Below are positions 18,344 to 27,671 of a stretch of 64,000 bases of DNA, in pieces. The position numbers and the translations under genes were made by a program. The DNA is from G965216255 sp965216255 (lineage in GTDB: Bacteria; Bacteroidota; Rhodothermia; Rhodothermales; Bin80), in assembly GCA_965216255.1 (NCBI GenBank), contig OZ244148.1, forward strand, positions 2,480,001 to 2,544,000. Reading direction: 5' to 3'. A model generated the notes under the pieces. The model saw only the letters and a list, made by a program, of their open reading frames with translations. It was not told the DNA's origin and searched no databases. The first letter of the stretch is position 1. Each line of letters opens with the position of its first letter.

Positions 18344-19654
18344 GTGACCCTATTGCGAACCAATCGCCGGGCCTTTGTCTCATGGGCCCTATACGATTTT
18401 GCCAATTCGTCGTTTACGACCCTTATCGTTACGTTCATTTATGCAACGTATTTCACCAAGGCCATTGCCGAGAATGAGACACTGGGAACCGCACAGTGGT
18501 CGTGGGCAGTTACGGCGACGGCCATTGGCGTCGCGCTACTGTCTCCTTACCTGGGCGCCATGGCAGACAAGGCAGGTCTGCGCCGGAGATTCCTGGCCGC
18601 TACCACCGTGGTAGCCGTTCTCGGCAGTGCCGCGCTATACTTTCCCGGTGAAGGCCAGGTGCTGCTGGCGCTCACCATCTTTACCATTGCCAACATCGCC
18701 TTCGAGACGGCACTCGTCTTTTACAACGCCTACCTGCCGAGCATTTCGTCTCCAGATAGCATTGGGCGCGTTTCCGGATTCGGCTGGGGCCTCGGCTATA
18801 TCGGAGGTCTGTTTTGCCTGGCCATAGCACTCTTCGCGTTTGTGCAAACCGAGACGCCATTATTCGGTTTTTCCACCGAAGGCGGCGCAAACATAAGGGC
18901 TACTAACCTCCTCGTTGCCGGCTGGTACGGCCTCTTTGCATTGCCCATATTCCTGTGGGTCAAGGACAGCCAATCCAGCCGATCGCCTAGAGGCGAATCC
19001 GTTTTCCGGATGGCCAACCGGCAGCTACGCGGGTCGTTCGCGGACATACGAACGCGCTACCGGCAGGTATTTCGCCTCCTTCTTGCCCGACTAGTATACA
19101 ACGACGGCTTGATAACCATATTCGCATTCGGAGGCATCTACGCCCAGGGGACCTTCGGCTTCTCTACAGAGGACATCATTATCTTCGGGATAGGCATCAA
19201 TGTCGCGGCAGGACTGGGCGCGCTGGCCTTTGGCATTCTCGATGACTCGCTGGGCGGCAAATGGACTATCAATGCTTCGCTCATAGGCCTCTTCGGCTTT
19301 GGCCTCCTCGCCGTCCTGACCGACAGTTTGACCCTGTTCTGGGTAGCGGGCATGGGAGCGGGCGTACTGGCGGGGCCGAACCAGGCCGCAAGCCGATCGC
19401 TTCTGGGCCGGTTCATCCCTCCCGCGAAGGCAAACGAATTCTTCGGCTTCTTTGCCTTTTCGGGTAAGGCAACGGCCTTTCTCGGCCCGCTGCTGCTTGG
19501 CTGGGTGACGCTGCTTTTTAGCAGCCAGCGCGCAGGCATGTCGACAATCCTGCTGTTCTTTGTTGTCGGATATTTCCTGTTGCAACTGGTTGACGAAAAG
19601 GAAGGTCTGGCCATGGCCCGCGGCAGCGGCGCCCCGGACCATCCAGCACCTTAG
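18344..19654 (+). CDS. MFS transporter of the UMF1/Atg22-like family
   Basis: A 12-span major-facilitator protein. The first conserved segment, FVSWALYDFANSSFTTLIVTF, is the hallmark of the UMF1 (vacuole effluxer Atg22-like) family. Other family segments are LSPYLGAMADKAGLRRRFL, VFYNAYLPSI, GRVSGFGWGLGYIGG and GPNQAASRSLLGRFIPP. Substrates of bacterial members are mostly unknown; amino-acid efflux is known for the fungal relatives. The open frame extends up to 18203, but its first 45 residues are not hydrophobic in the expected way. A GTG at 18344 places the first helix at the usual distance, so this start was chosen; it remains uncertain. It ends 48 bases from the convergent rpiB stop. Confidence 0.85.
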   Translation: MTLLRTNRRAFVSWALYDFANSSFTTLIVTFIYATYFTKAIAENETLGTAQWSWAVTATAIGVALLSPYLGAMADKAGLRRRFLAATTVVAVLGSAALYFPGEGQVLLALTIFTIANIAFETALVFYNAYLPSISSPDSIGRVSGFGWGLGYIGGLFCLAIALFAFVQTETPLFGFSTEGGANIRATNLLVAGWYGLFALPIFLWVKDSQSSRSPRGESVFRMANRQLRGSFADIRTRYRQVFRLLLARLVYNDGLITIFAFGGIYAQGTFGFSTEDIIIFGIGINVAAGLGALAFGILDDSLGGKWTINASLIGLFGFGLLAVLTDSLTLFWVAGMGAGVLAGPNQAASRSLLGRFIPPAKANEFFGFFAFSGKATAFLGPLLLGWVTLLFSSQRAGMSTILLFFVVGYFLLQLVDEKEGLAMARGSGAPDHPAP

Positions 19655-19702
19655 AGCAGTCCCGGTTCCGCCGGAATGTCGGTCCTCTGCAAAGGCATGG
19701 CG

Positions 19703-20152
19703 CTAACCGCGCCCGGCATCCATCTCGCGCACGCGGAGGACTTGCGCGCGGTTCCAGTCATCGTCGCCGGGCGCTGTCGTAAACCACTGGTCCAATATCT
19801 CACGCAGAATGGCTTCCGAAGTGGCCCGCAGGCTTAGTGCCAGGACATTGGCGTGATTCCAAATGCGCGCCCCGCGCGCTGTTTCAGCGTCGGTACACAG
19901 GGCGGCCCTGATGCCACGAACCTTGTTGGCCACGATGGAGCACCCGGTCCCCGTCCAGCAAAGCACGATGGCTTCGTCGGCGCACCCGGCCTCCATATGT
20001 TCCACAGCCTGACGCGTCACCACGGGCCAGTCCTGCGCATCTTCGCCCCGGGCAGGCCCAAAATACACAGATTCGTGTCCCCGCTTCTCCAACTCCTGTC
20101 GGATCACCTCCACCAGATGATGGTACTCATCCGAACTGACCGCAATCCTCAT
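19703..20152 (-). CDS. rpiB: Ribose-5-phosphate isomerase B-type (RpiB/LacAB) protein
   Basis: A 149-residue protein of the RpiB/LacA/LacB fold, which interconverts aldose and ketose phosphates in the pentose-phosphate route. It begins with MRIAVSSDEYHH. The active-site segment is AIVLCWTGTGCSIVANKVRGIRAALCTD, with Cys before the GTG loop as in RpiB. ARIWNHANVLALS supplies the C-terminal substrate loop. The canonical order is C-G-T-G; here a Trp and Thr intervene (CWTGTG), a variation within the family. The start at 20152 was preferred over an upstream in-frame ATG (20197). The gene is divergent from the Nif3-like gene with 68 bases between the starts. Confidence 0.88.
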   Translation of the reverse strand: MRIAVSSDEYHHLVEVIRQELEKRGHESVYFGPARGEDAQDWPVVTRQAVEHMEAGCADEAIVLCWTGTGCSIVANKVRGIRAALCTDAETARGARIWNHANVLALSLRATSEAILREILDQWFTTAPGDDDWNRAQVLRVREMDAGRG

Positions 20153-20220
20153 GTCGGCAGTCGCTTTCCTGTGCTGCGAAGTTACCCAATTGCGCAATCA
20201 ATCCCAATAAGATTCTTCCG

Positions 20221-21069
20221 GTGAACCATCCTACCATTGCGGAGATCGGCGCCGCGCTGGAAGCCTGGGCTGAACCGCGCCTTGCGGCTGCGTATGACAA
20301 TACAGGGCTCCAGGTCGGCGATGCGCGGCGCAGGGTACGGTCCGCCGTCATAGCGCTGGACCTAACACCCGCCGTGCTGCGCGAGGCCCAAGAGCGAGCC
20401 GCGGAGCTCATCGTCTCCCACCATCCACTGCTTTTCCATCCGCTGCGGCAACTGACGCCGGACACGTTCACCCAGAGCCTAGCACTGCATTTGGCCGAAG
20501 AGCGCATTGCCCTATACAGCATCCACACTAATCTTGATGCTGCCCCGGGAGGCGTCTCCCACGCCCTAGCAAAAATCCTGGGCCTTCAGGGTGTGCACTT
20601 TCTGGATCCGGTGGTCACGGCTCCCGGCGGATTTGGAGCCGTGGGCGCCTTGGAGGAACCCCTTTCGTTGGAGCAATTCCTGGGCCGCGTTTCGGAATGT
20701 CTCCAAGCCACAAGCCTCCGCTACGTAGGACAGTCGGATGCCCTCATCCAGATGGTGGCCGTGTGCGGCGGCGCGGGGTCGAACCTCATTGGCAAGGCCA
20801 TGGCGGCCGGCGCAGACGCCTACGTGACGGCGGACGTGCGTTACCATCAATTTTTCGACGTCCTGGACACGAACGGCACGCCGCGCATGGCGATCATCGA
20901 TGCCGGTCACTACGAAACAGAAGCGCATACGGAAGCGCTTCTGCGCGCATGGCTCAGAGAACGCTTTCCGTCTGTCGCCTGGCACCGCACCGCCACTCGA
21001 ACCAGTCCCGTCCGGTCGTTCCCTGAAGTCAAGAATCCTATGAAACCTGACCGCGTTAGACCGGGATAG
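20221..21069 (+). CDS. Nif3-like dinuclear metal center protein
   Basis: A 282-residue protein of the Nif3/YbgI (COG0327) family, which forms toroidal hexamers around paired metal ions. Recognisable metal and fold segments are DNTGLQVGD, IVSHHPLLFHPLRQL, YSIHTNLDAAPGGVSHALA, GGAGSNLIGKAMAAGADAYVTADVRYHQF and DAGHYETEAHTEALL. It is the short form without the PII-like insertion that splits some Gram-positive members. The reaction is unsettled in the family; GTP cyclohydrolase I type 2 annotations are weakly based. It starts with GTG at 20221. In Bacteroidota the pair Nif3-like followed by a coiled-coil zinc-ribbon protein recurs, as it does here. Confidence 0.92.
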   Translation: MNHPTIAEIGAALEAWAEPRLAAAYDNTGLQVGDARRRVRSAVIALDLTPAVLREAQERAAELIVSHHPLLFHPLRQLTPDTFTQSLALHLAEERIALYSIHTNLDAAPGGVSHALAKILGLQGVHFLDPVVTAPGGFGAVGALEEPLSLEQFLGRVSECLQATSLRYVGQSDALIQMVAVCGGAGSNLIGKAMAAGADAYVTADVRYHQFFDVLDTNGTPRMAIIDAGHYETEAHTEALLRAWLRERFPSVAWHRTATRTSPVRSFPEVKNPMKPDRVRPG

Positions 21070-21112
21070 TCGCTGCCCGAAACAGTGAAACGACACATAC
21101 CAGGGATCCCCC

Positions 21113-21871
21113 ATGCCCATCGTAATTGAAACCAGTATCGGAGAGCAACTGCGCGCACTTATCTGTCTCCAGCACATAGACAACCGGATCGATCAGGTCA
21201 AGAAGCTCCGCGGTGACCTGCCGGAAGAAATCCGGGACCTGGAAGACGAGAAAGCGGGACTGGAAACCCGTATCGCCAACATACAACAGGAACAGTTGGA
21301 AACCGCCGCCGGTCGGCTCAAAGCCGACCGGGACACGAATGAGGCCGAAGCCCTCATAAAACGTTACGATGACCAGCAGCTACAGGTACGCAACAACCGC
21401 GAATACGACGCATTGACGAAGGAGATCGAAACGCAAAAGCAGCGCATCCTGGATGCGGCGCACCAGATTGAGGAAACCGAAGGCCTGGTGGAGGAGCAGG
21501 CCTCTGCCATTGCTGAGGCTCAGGCGCGGCTGCAGGAACTGGCGGAACTAGTGGACACCAAGAAGGTGCAGCTCGAAGAAGTGCTTGAGGAAACCAAGCA
21601 GAAGCAGGCTGAACTGGAAGCGCTGCGCGGCAATGCAGAAGTATCGGTGGACAAGCGGTACCTAAGGGCCTACAGCCGCCTGCGCGGTCGTCTGCGCGAC
21701 GGCCGCGCGGTCGTCAAGCTTGAGCGGGGGGCAGCCTCTGGCTTTGCCGTCCCGCCCCAGCGCCAAGTAGAAATCCGCCAGCGCAACCGGATTGTGGCCT
21801 GCGAACATACCGGGCGGATCATTGTGGACACGGAGCTCTACGACCAGACTACGACTGGTCTGGGCTTCTGA
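21113..21871 (+). CDS. Coiled-coil protein with degenerate C4 zinc-ribbon C-terminus
   Basis: A 252-residue protein of the family usually annotated as C4-type zinc ribbon/CT398-like. Residues about 15-180 form a long antiparallel coiled coil rich in Glu, Gln and Leu. The C-terminus keeps the family framework (VKLERGAASGFAVPPQRQVEIRQRNRIVACEHTGRIIVD). The four metal ligands expected as CxxC...CxxC are reduced to a single Cys in ACEHTGR; the first pair is replaced by AASG. It therefore probably does not bind zinc in the usual way. Family members are proposed to bind nucleic acid, but the function is not established. It lies 43 bases after the Nif3-like gene and just upstream of rnpB. Confidence 0.88.
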   Translation: MPIVIETSIGEQLRALICLQHIDNRIDQVKKLRGDLPEEIRDLEDEKAGLETRIANIQQEQLETAAGRLKADRDTNEAEALIKRYDDQQLQVRNNREYDALTKEIETQKQRILDAAHQIEETEGLVEEQASAIAEAQARLQELAELVDTKKVQLEEVLEETKQKQAELEALRGNAEVSVDKRYLRAYSRLRGRLRDGRAVVKLERGAASGFAVPPQRQVEIRQRNRIVACEHTGRIIVDTELYDQTTTGLGF

Positions 21872-21891
21872 ATGCCTTTAACTTACTACAT

Positions 21892-22278
<387 letters not shown>

Positions 22279-22290
22279 AAGCCGTTACCG

Positions 22291-22326
22291 GAGGCAGTCT
22301 CCGCGGACGCGGAGGCTGCCTCTTTT
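22291..22326 (+). terminator. Rho-independent terminator of rnpB
   Basis: GAGGCAGTCTCCGC (22291-22304) pairs with GCGGAGGCTGCCTC (22309-22322), a 14-bp stem with one G-U pair and a GGAC loop. It is followed by TTTT on the plus strand. It ends transcription of rnpB just before the convergent secG stop. The minus-strand reading lacks a T-run, so it is not clearly bidirectional. Confidence 0.9.
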
Positions 22327-22327
22327 G

Positions 22328-22654
22328 CTACTGCTCTGCTGCCGGGGCATCCTCCGGCAGCGGTGCCAGGGGCAGCGGCGCTGCTTCCTGCGTCTCTTGC
22401 TGAATGACGCTGCGCGGGGCGTCGCCGGTGCCAATTGCAAAGTTGGTTAGGATGCACAGCACGATGAATATCGTGGCCAAAATCCAGGTGCCTTTCTCAA
22501 GGAAATCGGGTGCCTGGCGCGCACCCAGAATCTGCGTCGTCGCGCCGCCGGCTGCGATCCCGGCCAGTCCGCCCCCTTTTCCGGCCTGTATCAGCACCAA
22601 AAAGGTCATGAGGATGGCAATAACGGTAATAATGACGATCAGGAGAACGAACAT
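22328..22654 (-). CDS. secG: Preprotein translocase subunit SecG
   Basis: Small inner-membrane partner of SecYE that aids protein translocation. The roughly 108-residue protein has two hydrophobic spans (residues 1-20 and about 52-70). The conserved cytosolic loop LIQAGKGGGLAGIAAGG lies between them, followed by a Gln/Pro/Ala-rich tail typical of Bacteroidota SecG. An in-frame GTG at 22660 is an alternative start two codons upstream. It is the last gene of a minus-strand run with rsmE (22-base gap) and the bamA-like gene. Its stop lies just beyond the rnpB terminator, which points the other way. Confidence 0.93.
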   Translation of the reverse strand: MFVLLIVIITVIAILMTFLVLIQAGKGGGLAGIAAGGATTQILGARQAPDFLEKGTWILATIFIVLCILTNFAIGTGDAPRSVIQQETQEAAPLPLAPLPEDAPAAEQ

Positions 22655-22676
22655 GGACACATAGGATTTTGGCGCG

Positions 22677-23426
22677 TCAACTCCTGGCCGCCGCCGGAGT
22701 TTCTCCGGGCACGCTGCGCGCAGTCACCTGCATGACCACCGCCATGGCCGCAATGGCCGCTGTTTCCGCCCGCAGACGGCGCGTACCCAGCGAAACGGCG
22801 GCATAGCCAGAGGCCTGTGCCCGCACGACCTCCTCTTGCGTGAAGCCACCCTCGGGACCCACGAGGATGGTGATATGTGTATGCTCCCCGCCCAGCCTGT
22901 CAACTGCCGTCTCCGAGGCTGCCGGGTGACACAGAAGCCCGAGGCCCGGGCTGCCTCGCCCCAGGATCTCTTCAAGGACGCGGGGCCTATCCAATCGGGG
23001 CAACCGGCAACGCCCGCACTGTTTCATGGCCGATATCATGATCTGTCGGGCCCGCCTCGATCGCAGGCCTGTCGCTTCGGTTCTCCGAGTAACCAGCGGG
23101 GTAACGTCCCGGACGCCAAGCTCGACCGCTTTCTCCAGGAATATCTCGAACCGAGCCCTGCTCTTAAGCAATGCCAGGCCAACAGCAAGATCGTACGGCG
23201 GCTCCCCCACTTCCCGCCTTGTCTCAATGATAGTACCCACGGCATGCTTTCTGGCGGTATCGACCAGCTGTACCCGGTACCATGATCCGGCGCCATCCAC
23301 GACCATGATCTCATGGCCCGGGCGCCGGCGCAGAACGCGTGTGGCATGCCGCGTCTCGTCTGGCGGCAGCACGACCGTGCCGTCTGGTCCGATGGCCTGC
23401 GGTGGCGCGTAAAAGAGGTGGCCCAT
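22677..23426 (-). CDS. rsmE: 16S rRNA m3U1498 methyltransferase
   Basis: SAM-dependent SPOUT-class methyltransferase that modifies U1498 of 16S rRNA. The 249-residue protein has the N-terminal PUA-like domain (MGHLFYAPPQ, HATRVLRRRPGHEIMVVDG) and the RsmE segment LLKSRARFEIFLEKAVELGV. It also has SAMKQCGRCRLPRL and the C-terminal knot ITILVGPEGGFTQEE with VSLGTRRLRAETAAIAAMA. The order and length match the family. It lies 9 bases downstream of the bamA-like gene, so the two are probably co-transcribed with secG. Confidence 0.95.
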   Translation of the reverse strand: MGHLFYAPPQAIGPDGTVVLPPDETRHATRVLRRRPGHEIMVVDGAGSWYRVQLVDTARKHAVGTIIETRREVGEPPYDLAVGLALLKSRARFEIFLEKAVELGVRDVTPLVTRRTEATGLRSRRARQIMISAMKQCGRCRLPRLDRPRVLEEILGRGSPGLGLLCHPAASETAVDRLGGEHTHITILVGPEGGFTQEEVVRAQASGYAAVSLGTRRLRAETAAIAAMAVVMQVTARSVPGETPAAARS

Positions 23427-23435
23427 GCCGGACGT

Positions 23436-25145
23436 CTACAGTCCCAGGGAAAGCTGTATATGCGCGCGCACGATGGAAGGCTCCGCCGTAGCCGCCGCCA
23501 CGCTGAAGTTGACGAGTCCCACGTCGGTGCCGATTTGGAATCCAAGACCGAAGCCAGGGTGAAAACCCCGGATGTGGCGCTCGTCCACAAAGCCCAGATC
23601 AAAAAAGACACCGCCATACGAAGTGCTATCGACAAGGTAGCGGTACTCCGCCAGCAATCGCGCAGCGAAGGGTACCCTGAAGCGCTCCTCATCATACCCG
23701 CGCAACGTGGTGGCACCTCCAAAGCGGAACAGGTCACTTTCATCCATTTCGTCACTTCGCAAAAGATACGTTTCACCGCCCAGCACCACTACCTGGCGGC
23801 GAGTCGCCGGCCGATACAGCCGTATGCGGGCTCGCAGTCGATCCTGCCGCAAGATGGAAGTGGCAAGTGCCGTGTCTGCGCGCACGACATGGTGGCTCCT
23901 CTTCTTTCGACCCCGCTCAAAGTTTGTCTCCACCACAAGGCCCCGACGGGGGTTTACACGCCTGTCCAGACGGCTTAGCCGCGCCCCCGCACCGATGAAG
24001 GTAGCGCTGGCGGAAGCAATCCGCTGCCGGTCATCTGTGATCTCCTGTCCCGCCAGTCCCGGACGCGTGACCTCCTTCGTTAGAGTGCCGAATACGTGCA
24101 GGCGCCCCGCTACTCGATACCCGACCTCCAACGCGTATCCACGCTTGGCGTACGTGGAATCCTGTTGCAGGCCGTCGAACGTGGCCGCGAGAGCTACCGG
24201 GAACCCAAATGCATAAGGATCGCTTGTCCGGACATTGAACCGGCTTACGCGGCCCGGAGGGCGACGGAGCTCAAGGGCAAACTGCCGCCCGCCACCAAAG
24301 AGGTTTCGTAGCAAGAGGTGCCCGGCGCCGACCAGCCGGCCACGCGAAGCGCCGTCCCGCGATGGTTCGTAGCCAAGTGCCAAGTCGAAGGCTCCCGGCG
24401 GGCCTTCCTCTACGGGTATCTGTACTACAGCCCCGCTGTCGGCATCTATGGCCAGCCGCGGCAGGTCCACCCGTCGAAAAATGCCCGCCTCCTGCAATCG
24501 GTTGCGAATCTCTTCAGGGACAAACTCTCCAAGTGGCCTTCCCGGGCGCAGTCTCGCGATCCTGGCGGCAAACGGGCTGCGCGTACGGGTAGCGCCGTCG
24601 AGCTCCACACGTGCCAGACCGGGCATGGGACCTTCGACAATGTCCAGCGACAGGCAACTGTCTTCCAAGGCACCGAGGGCACGGATCGAAATCTCCGCAA
24701 AGGGGTAGCCGGCCGCTGAATAAGTCTCAAGCAGCCCCTCAATATCGGCCTCCAGCGTATCCACCATGAGCCGGTTCCCGGGCCGGCTCACCAGTTGCGC
24801 TTTGAGCTTCAGTGAATCCAACGCCGTGGCGCCCGCTAGGTTGACGCAGGCAACCCTGACCGTGGGACCCGGTGACACGAACAATCTTACGGCACTGGCT
24901 TCTGCTACGGCATGGGAATCGATGCGGGCGAACAGATGTCCGCTGCGGCGCAGGCTCTGCAGCGCATCCCCGGCTGCCTGATGCAAGCTGTCGACCGGCC
25001 AGGCTCGTGCAGACGGCCAGGCTACCTCGCGTCCGTCCGCAACCAGCTTCCACACAAGTGTCTGTCCGCTTGCGGCCGAGCAGCCCGCCAGCCAGGACAC
25101 CAGAAGGAGAAGCCGGGTAACAGTGGCGCGCGAACACAGGTGCAT
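23436..25145 (-). CDS. Omp85/BamA-family outer-membrane protein
   Basis: A roughly 569-residue outer-membrane protein. An N-terminal signal peptide (hydrophobic TRLLLLVSWLAGCSAASGQ) precedes two or three POTRA-like repeats. Examples are VRVACVNLAGATALDSLKLKAQL and GLARVELDGATRTRSPFAARI followed by RLRPGRPLGEFVPEEIRNRLQEAG. The C-terminal half is a surface-antigen beta-barrel with alternating strands and the FRFGGATTLRGYDEERF motif (the substrate-interacting VRGF/Y-like region). It is shorter than true BamA (about 800 residues, five POTRAs), so it is more likely a TamA-like or specialised assembly factor. Start codons at 25145 and 25172 are both possible; the first gives a cleaner signal peptide. 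It is divergent from mutY, whose start is 42 bases away. Confidence 0.85.
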   Translation of the reverse strand: MHLCSRATVTRLLLLVSWLAGCSAASGQTLVWKLVADGREVAWPSARAWPVDSLHQAAGDALQSLRRSGHLFARIDSHAVAEASAVRLFVSPGPTVRVACVNLAGATALDSLKLKAQLVSRPGNRLMVDTLEADIEGLLETYSAAGYPFAEISIRALGALEDSCLSLDIVEGPMPGLARVELDGATRTRSPFAARIARLRPGRPLGEFVPEEIRNRLQEAGIFRRVDLPRLAIDADSGAVVQIPVEEGPPGAFDLALGYEPSRDGASRGRLVGAGHLLLRNLFGGGRQFALELRRPPGRVSRFNVRTSDPYAFGFPVALAATFDGLQQDSTYAKRGYALEVGYRVAGRLHVFGTLTKEVTRPGLAGQEITDDRQRIASASATFIGAGARLSRLDRRVNPRRGLVVETNFERGRKKRSHHVVRADTALATSILRQDRLRARIRLYRPATRRQVVVLGGETYLLRSDEMDESDLFRFGGATTLRGYDEERFRVPFAARLLAEYRYLVDSTSYGGVFFDLGFVDERHIRGFHPGFGLGFQIGTDVGLVNFSVAAATAEPSIVRAHIQLSLGL

Positions 25146-25187
25146 GAGGAAGCGAAACGAGTGGTGACGCATGCCGTTCCAGCCGGC

Positions 25188-26303
25188 ATGCCAGGCAGCG
25201 CTCTCAACGCCATAACCCCACATCACCGCACGGTACTTTGCCGCGATCTACCTGGCTGGTATGCACGCCATAAGCGACATCTGCCCTGGCGGGACTCCGG
25301 CAACCCGTATGCGATATGGGTGTCAGAAATCATGTTGCAGCAGACGCGGGTTGACCAGGTTGTACCGTACTACCGGCGTTTCCTGGCGGCGTTTCCTGCG
25401 GTCAGCAATTTGGCAGCTGCCAAACAGGATGCCGTACTCCTGGTGTGGGAGGGGCTGGGGTACTACGCCCGGGCTCGCAATCTTCACCGCGCCGCGCAAA
25501 TTGTAGTGGACCGGTACGGGGGACGGATTCCGGAGACGTATGACGAGCTGCGGGCTCTCCCAGGCATCGGTCCGTATACGGCAGGAGCCGTGCTATCCAT
25601 GGCCTTTGACATGCCGGTGGCCGCTGTGGATGCCAACGCGTACCGCGTGCTGGCGCGCGCCTTTGCCGTAGATCGGATGCGTACGATCCACGAGATTGCG
25701 GCCGCCCTGGTGCCAGCGGAGGCCCCTGGCGCATTCAACCAGGCACTCATGGAGCTGGGCGCCACGGTTTGCACGCCCCGCGCGCCGGACTGCCCTGCTT
25801 GTCCCCTGCGCTCGGCGTGCCGCGCCCTGGCCCTGGACGCTACTGAAACGTTTCCAGCTCGTAAGCCGAGACGGACCACACCCCATTATGATGTGGCGGC
25901 TGGGGTCCTTTTCGACCACCGGGGACGGATTCTCATTCAGCGGCGGGACGCGGAGGCCCTGTTGGGCGGGCTCTGGGAACTCCCAGGGGGAAAGCGCGAT
26001 CCGGGTGAGACCATGGAGGAAGCTTGCCGGCGCGAACTCCGTGAAGAGCTGGGCATCGAGGTGGACGTGCGCGAGGTGGTGCAAACAATATCGCACGCCT
26101 ATTCGCATTTCCGCATTACGCTGTACGTCTTCCGCTGCCATATCCTTGACGGCGAACCGACATCTGCGCGGCCGCTGCGCTGGGTGCTGCCGTCAGCATT
26201 GAAGTCGTTCGCCTTCCCCCGCGCCAACCGACGCGTCCTTGATTCACTAATGGAATCCTCGGAGCATGCTCCGGCTTCAGGAGGCGCGGCGCACGGCAGC
26301 TAA
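25188..26303 (+). CDS. mutY: A/G-specific adenine glycosylase with C-terminal Nudix-fold domain
   Basis: Removes adenine mispaired with 8-oxoguanine. The 371-residue protein has the catalytic Glu47 in VSEIMLQQTRV and helix-hairpin-helix LRALPGIGPYTAGAV. Catalytic Asp148 is in VAAVDANAYRV, and the 4Fe-4S loop is Cys195-X6-Cys202-X2-Cys205-X5-Cys211. The C-terminal part (about 235-350) is Nudix-like. Unlike E. coli MutY, it keeps a complete Nudix box (GKRDPGETMEEACR then RELREELGI, about 268-290). Whether it hydrolyses nucleotides is not known; in MutY this domain normally recognises 8-oxoG. The in-frame region upstream of 25188 overlaps the divergent gene and lacks family features. Confidence 0.95.
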   Translation: MPGSALNAITPHHRTVLCRDLPGWYARHKRHLPWRDSGNPYAIWVSEIMLQQTRVDQVVPYYRRFLAAFPAVSNLAAAKQDAVLLVWEGLGYYARARNLHRAAQIVVDRYGGRIPETYDELRALPGIGPYTAGAVLSMAFDMPVAAVDANAYRVLARAFAVDRMRTIHEIAAALVPAEAPGAFNQALMELGATVCTPRAPDCPACPLRSACRALALDATETFPARKPRRTTPHYDVAAGVLFDHRGRILIQRRDAEALLGGLWELPGGKRDPGETMEEACRRELREELGIEVDVREVVQTISHAYSHFRITLYVFRCHILDGEPTSARPLRWVLPSALKSFAFPRANRRVLDSLMESSEHAPASGGAAHGS

Positions 26304-26505
26304 TTTTCCGAGAGGGTACGGAATTGCGGCGCAGGACGCGCGCTTCCAGCAGACGGCGCTGCTTGGCGAGCGCTAACGGGCCCGTGGAGATCCGCGTTAC
26401 GGAGCACACGGGTTCCAGTAGCAGGACTGGAAAAGCCAACCTGCAACGCGCCATTGCATGCCAGCCTGGCATTGGACTCTGTTCCCGTAGGGGCATTTCT
26501 GCCAC

Positions 26506-26519
26506 GGGGGGGGGGGGGG
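26506..26519 (+). repeat. Homopolymer G14 tract
   Basis: Fourteen consecutive G residues in a region without a recognised gene. This is the longest mononucleotide run noticed in the window. Such tracts are prone to slippage and, when in or upstream of a gene, can cause phase variation. No phase-variable gene can be assigned here. Confidence 0.85.
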
Positions 26520-27644
26520 AGCAGCCGGGATGTCGGCACTGCCGGGGAACGGCCGCATACGCCAGCTTGCCGAAATCCTTGTGGAATTTCGCGTTTGCTT
26601 TGACGCCTTCTCTATTTCCGAAAGCAGTCCCAATGTTCTGCATCGGTGTATCCGGGCACCACCGTATATGCGCCGCACCTCCGGCCGCCGAGCAGCAGCC
26701 GAATTTCGAAGGCAATGCCTGATTTCCATGGCTACGGAGAGCGTCGAGAGTCCCCCGGCTAGGCCAGTGACCTTCACAGCCGGGACGGGAATCGGGGCCT
26801 CTGCCAGGTTGGCGACGCAGGCTCACAACTTCGGCCCTCCCAGATGCTCAATGGCCTTTATCTTGCGGTCCAGGCGCGCCATATCCATCCCAACGACTAC
26901 GGCGCGAAAACCGCCCAGCGCCATAACAGGAATGCGGATTGGGCCTTCACCGGGGCAATGACCCGCGATTGGCGATGATTGATCAGCAAACCCTCACAGA
27001 GGATTGGTGCACGGAGCTGGCAATGAAGGGATTACGCGCTTTTGCCAAGTGCACAAGACAGCTTCCGGGCCTTACTGCCGGCAAGGCTGACTCTACCGGC
27101 GGACCAGGAGATACAACTCGAGGCTAATGCCCGATCATGCAGCCGGCATCCGTGGATAGATTCCGGAATCCACGTAACACGGCGTTCCATCCAAATCGAC
27201 CTCGTGCAGGCCCAGCAAGCGAGCATCACCTGTGGCAGCACGTCATCACCACCTGGTCCCGCCAGAAGCAAATCGGCGAGGCGTTGCCCGGCAGGAGCGG
27301 ATGGCTGCAAGGAGCTCCTGAGAAGGCCGTTACCGGAGCCCCGTGAGCAAATGCTCAAGGTGGGTAGAACAACCATGAGCGGCTAGAGGCATGTGCTCCT
27401 CGAAACACCTCGGACCAGCAGGGATACCGGCGCGCTGCCACGGGAGCTATTGCTTAGCGGCGCGGCGATGCTATTGAGCCGCCTCCCAGGCCACCGTGAA
27501 TTGGTAACACCGTCCGCGCAAGTGCCGGGCTTGCGCGTGTCTGCACGGCTACGCTTGTCCGCGTCCCCTAGAAGCCACCGGCGCATCTTGGACCTCACTT
27601 GTTGCGCGAGCTGTCCGCGCCTTTTGCGCGGCCGCCACCATGGC

Positions 27645-27671
27645 CATGAGAAGCGGGACCCGCTTCTCATG
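27645..27671. repeat. 27-bp near-perfect palindrome (13-bp arms, 1-base centre)
   Basis: CATGAGAAGCGGG at 27645-27657 and its exact reverse complement at 27659-27671 flank a single A. There is no T-run after it on either strand, so it does not look like an intrinsic terminator. It lies about 300 bases before the start of the small membrane-anchored protein gene. A protein-binding site or a cruciform/hairpin attenuator are possible; no function is assigned. Confidence 0.8.

Noticed and set aside
26823..26924. Possible 33-codon minus-strand gene
   Set aside because: Coding-like codons but too short, with no family or upstream signal; kept only as a remark in the findings.
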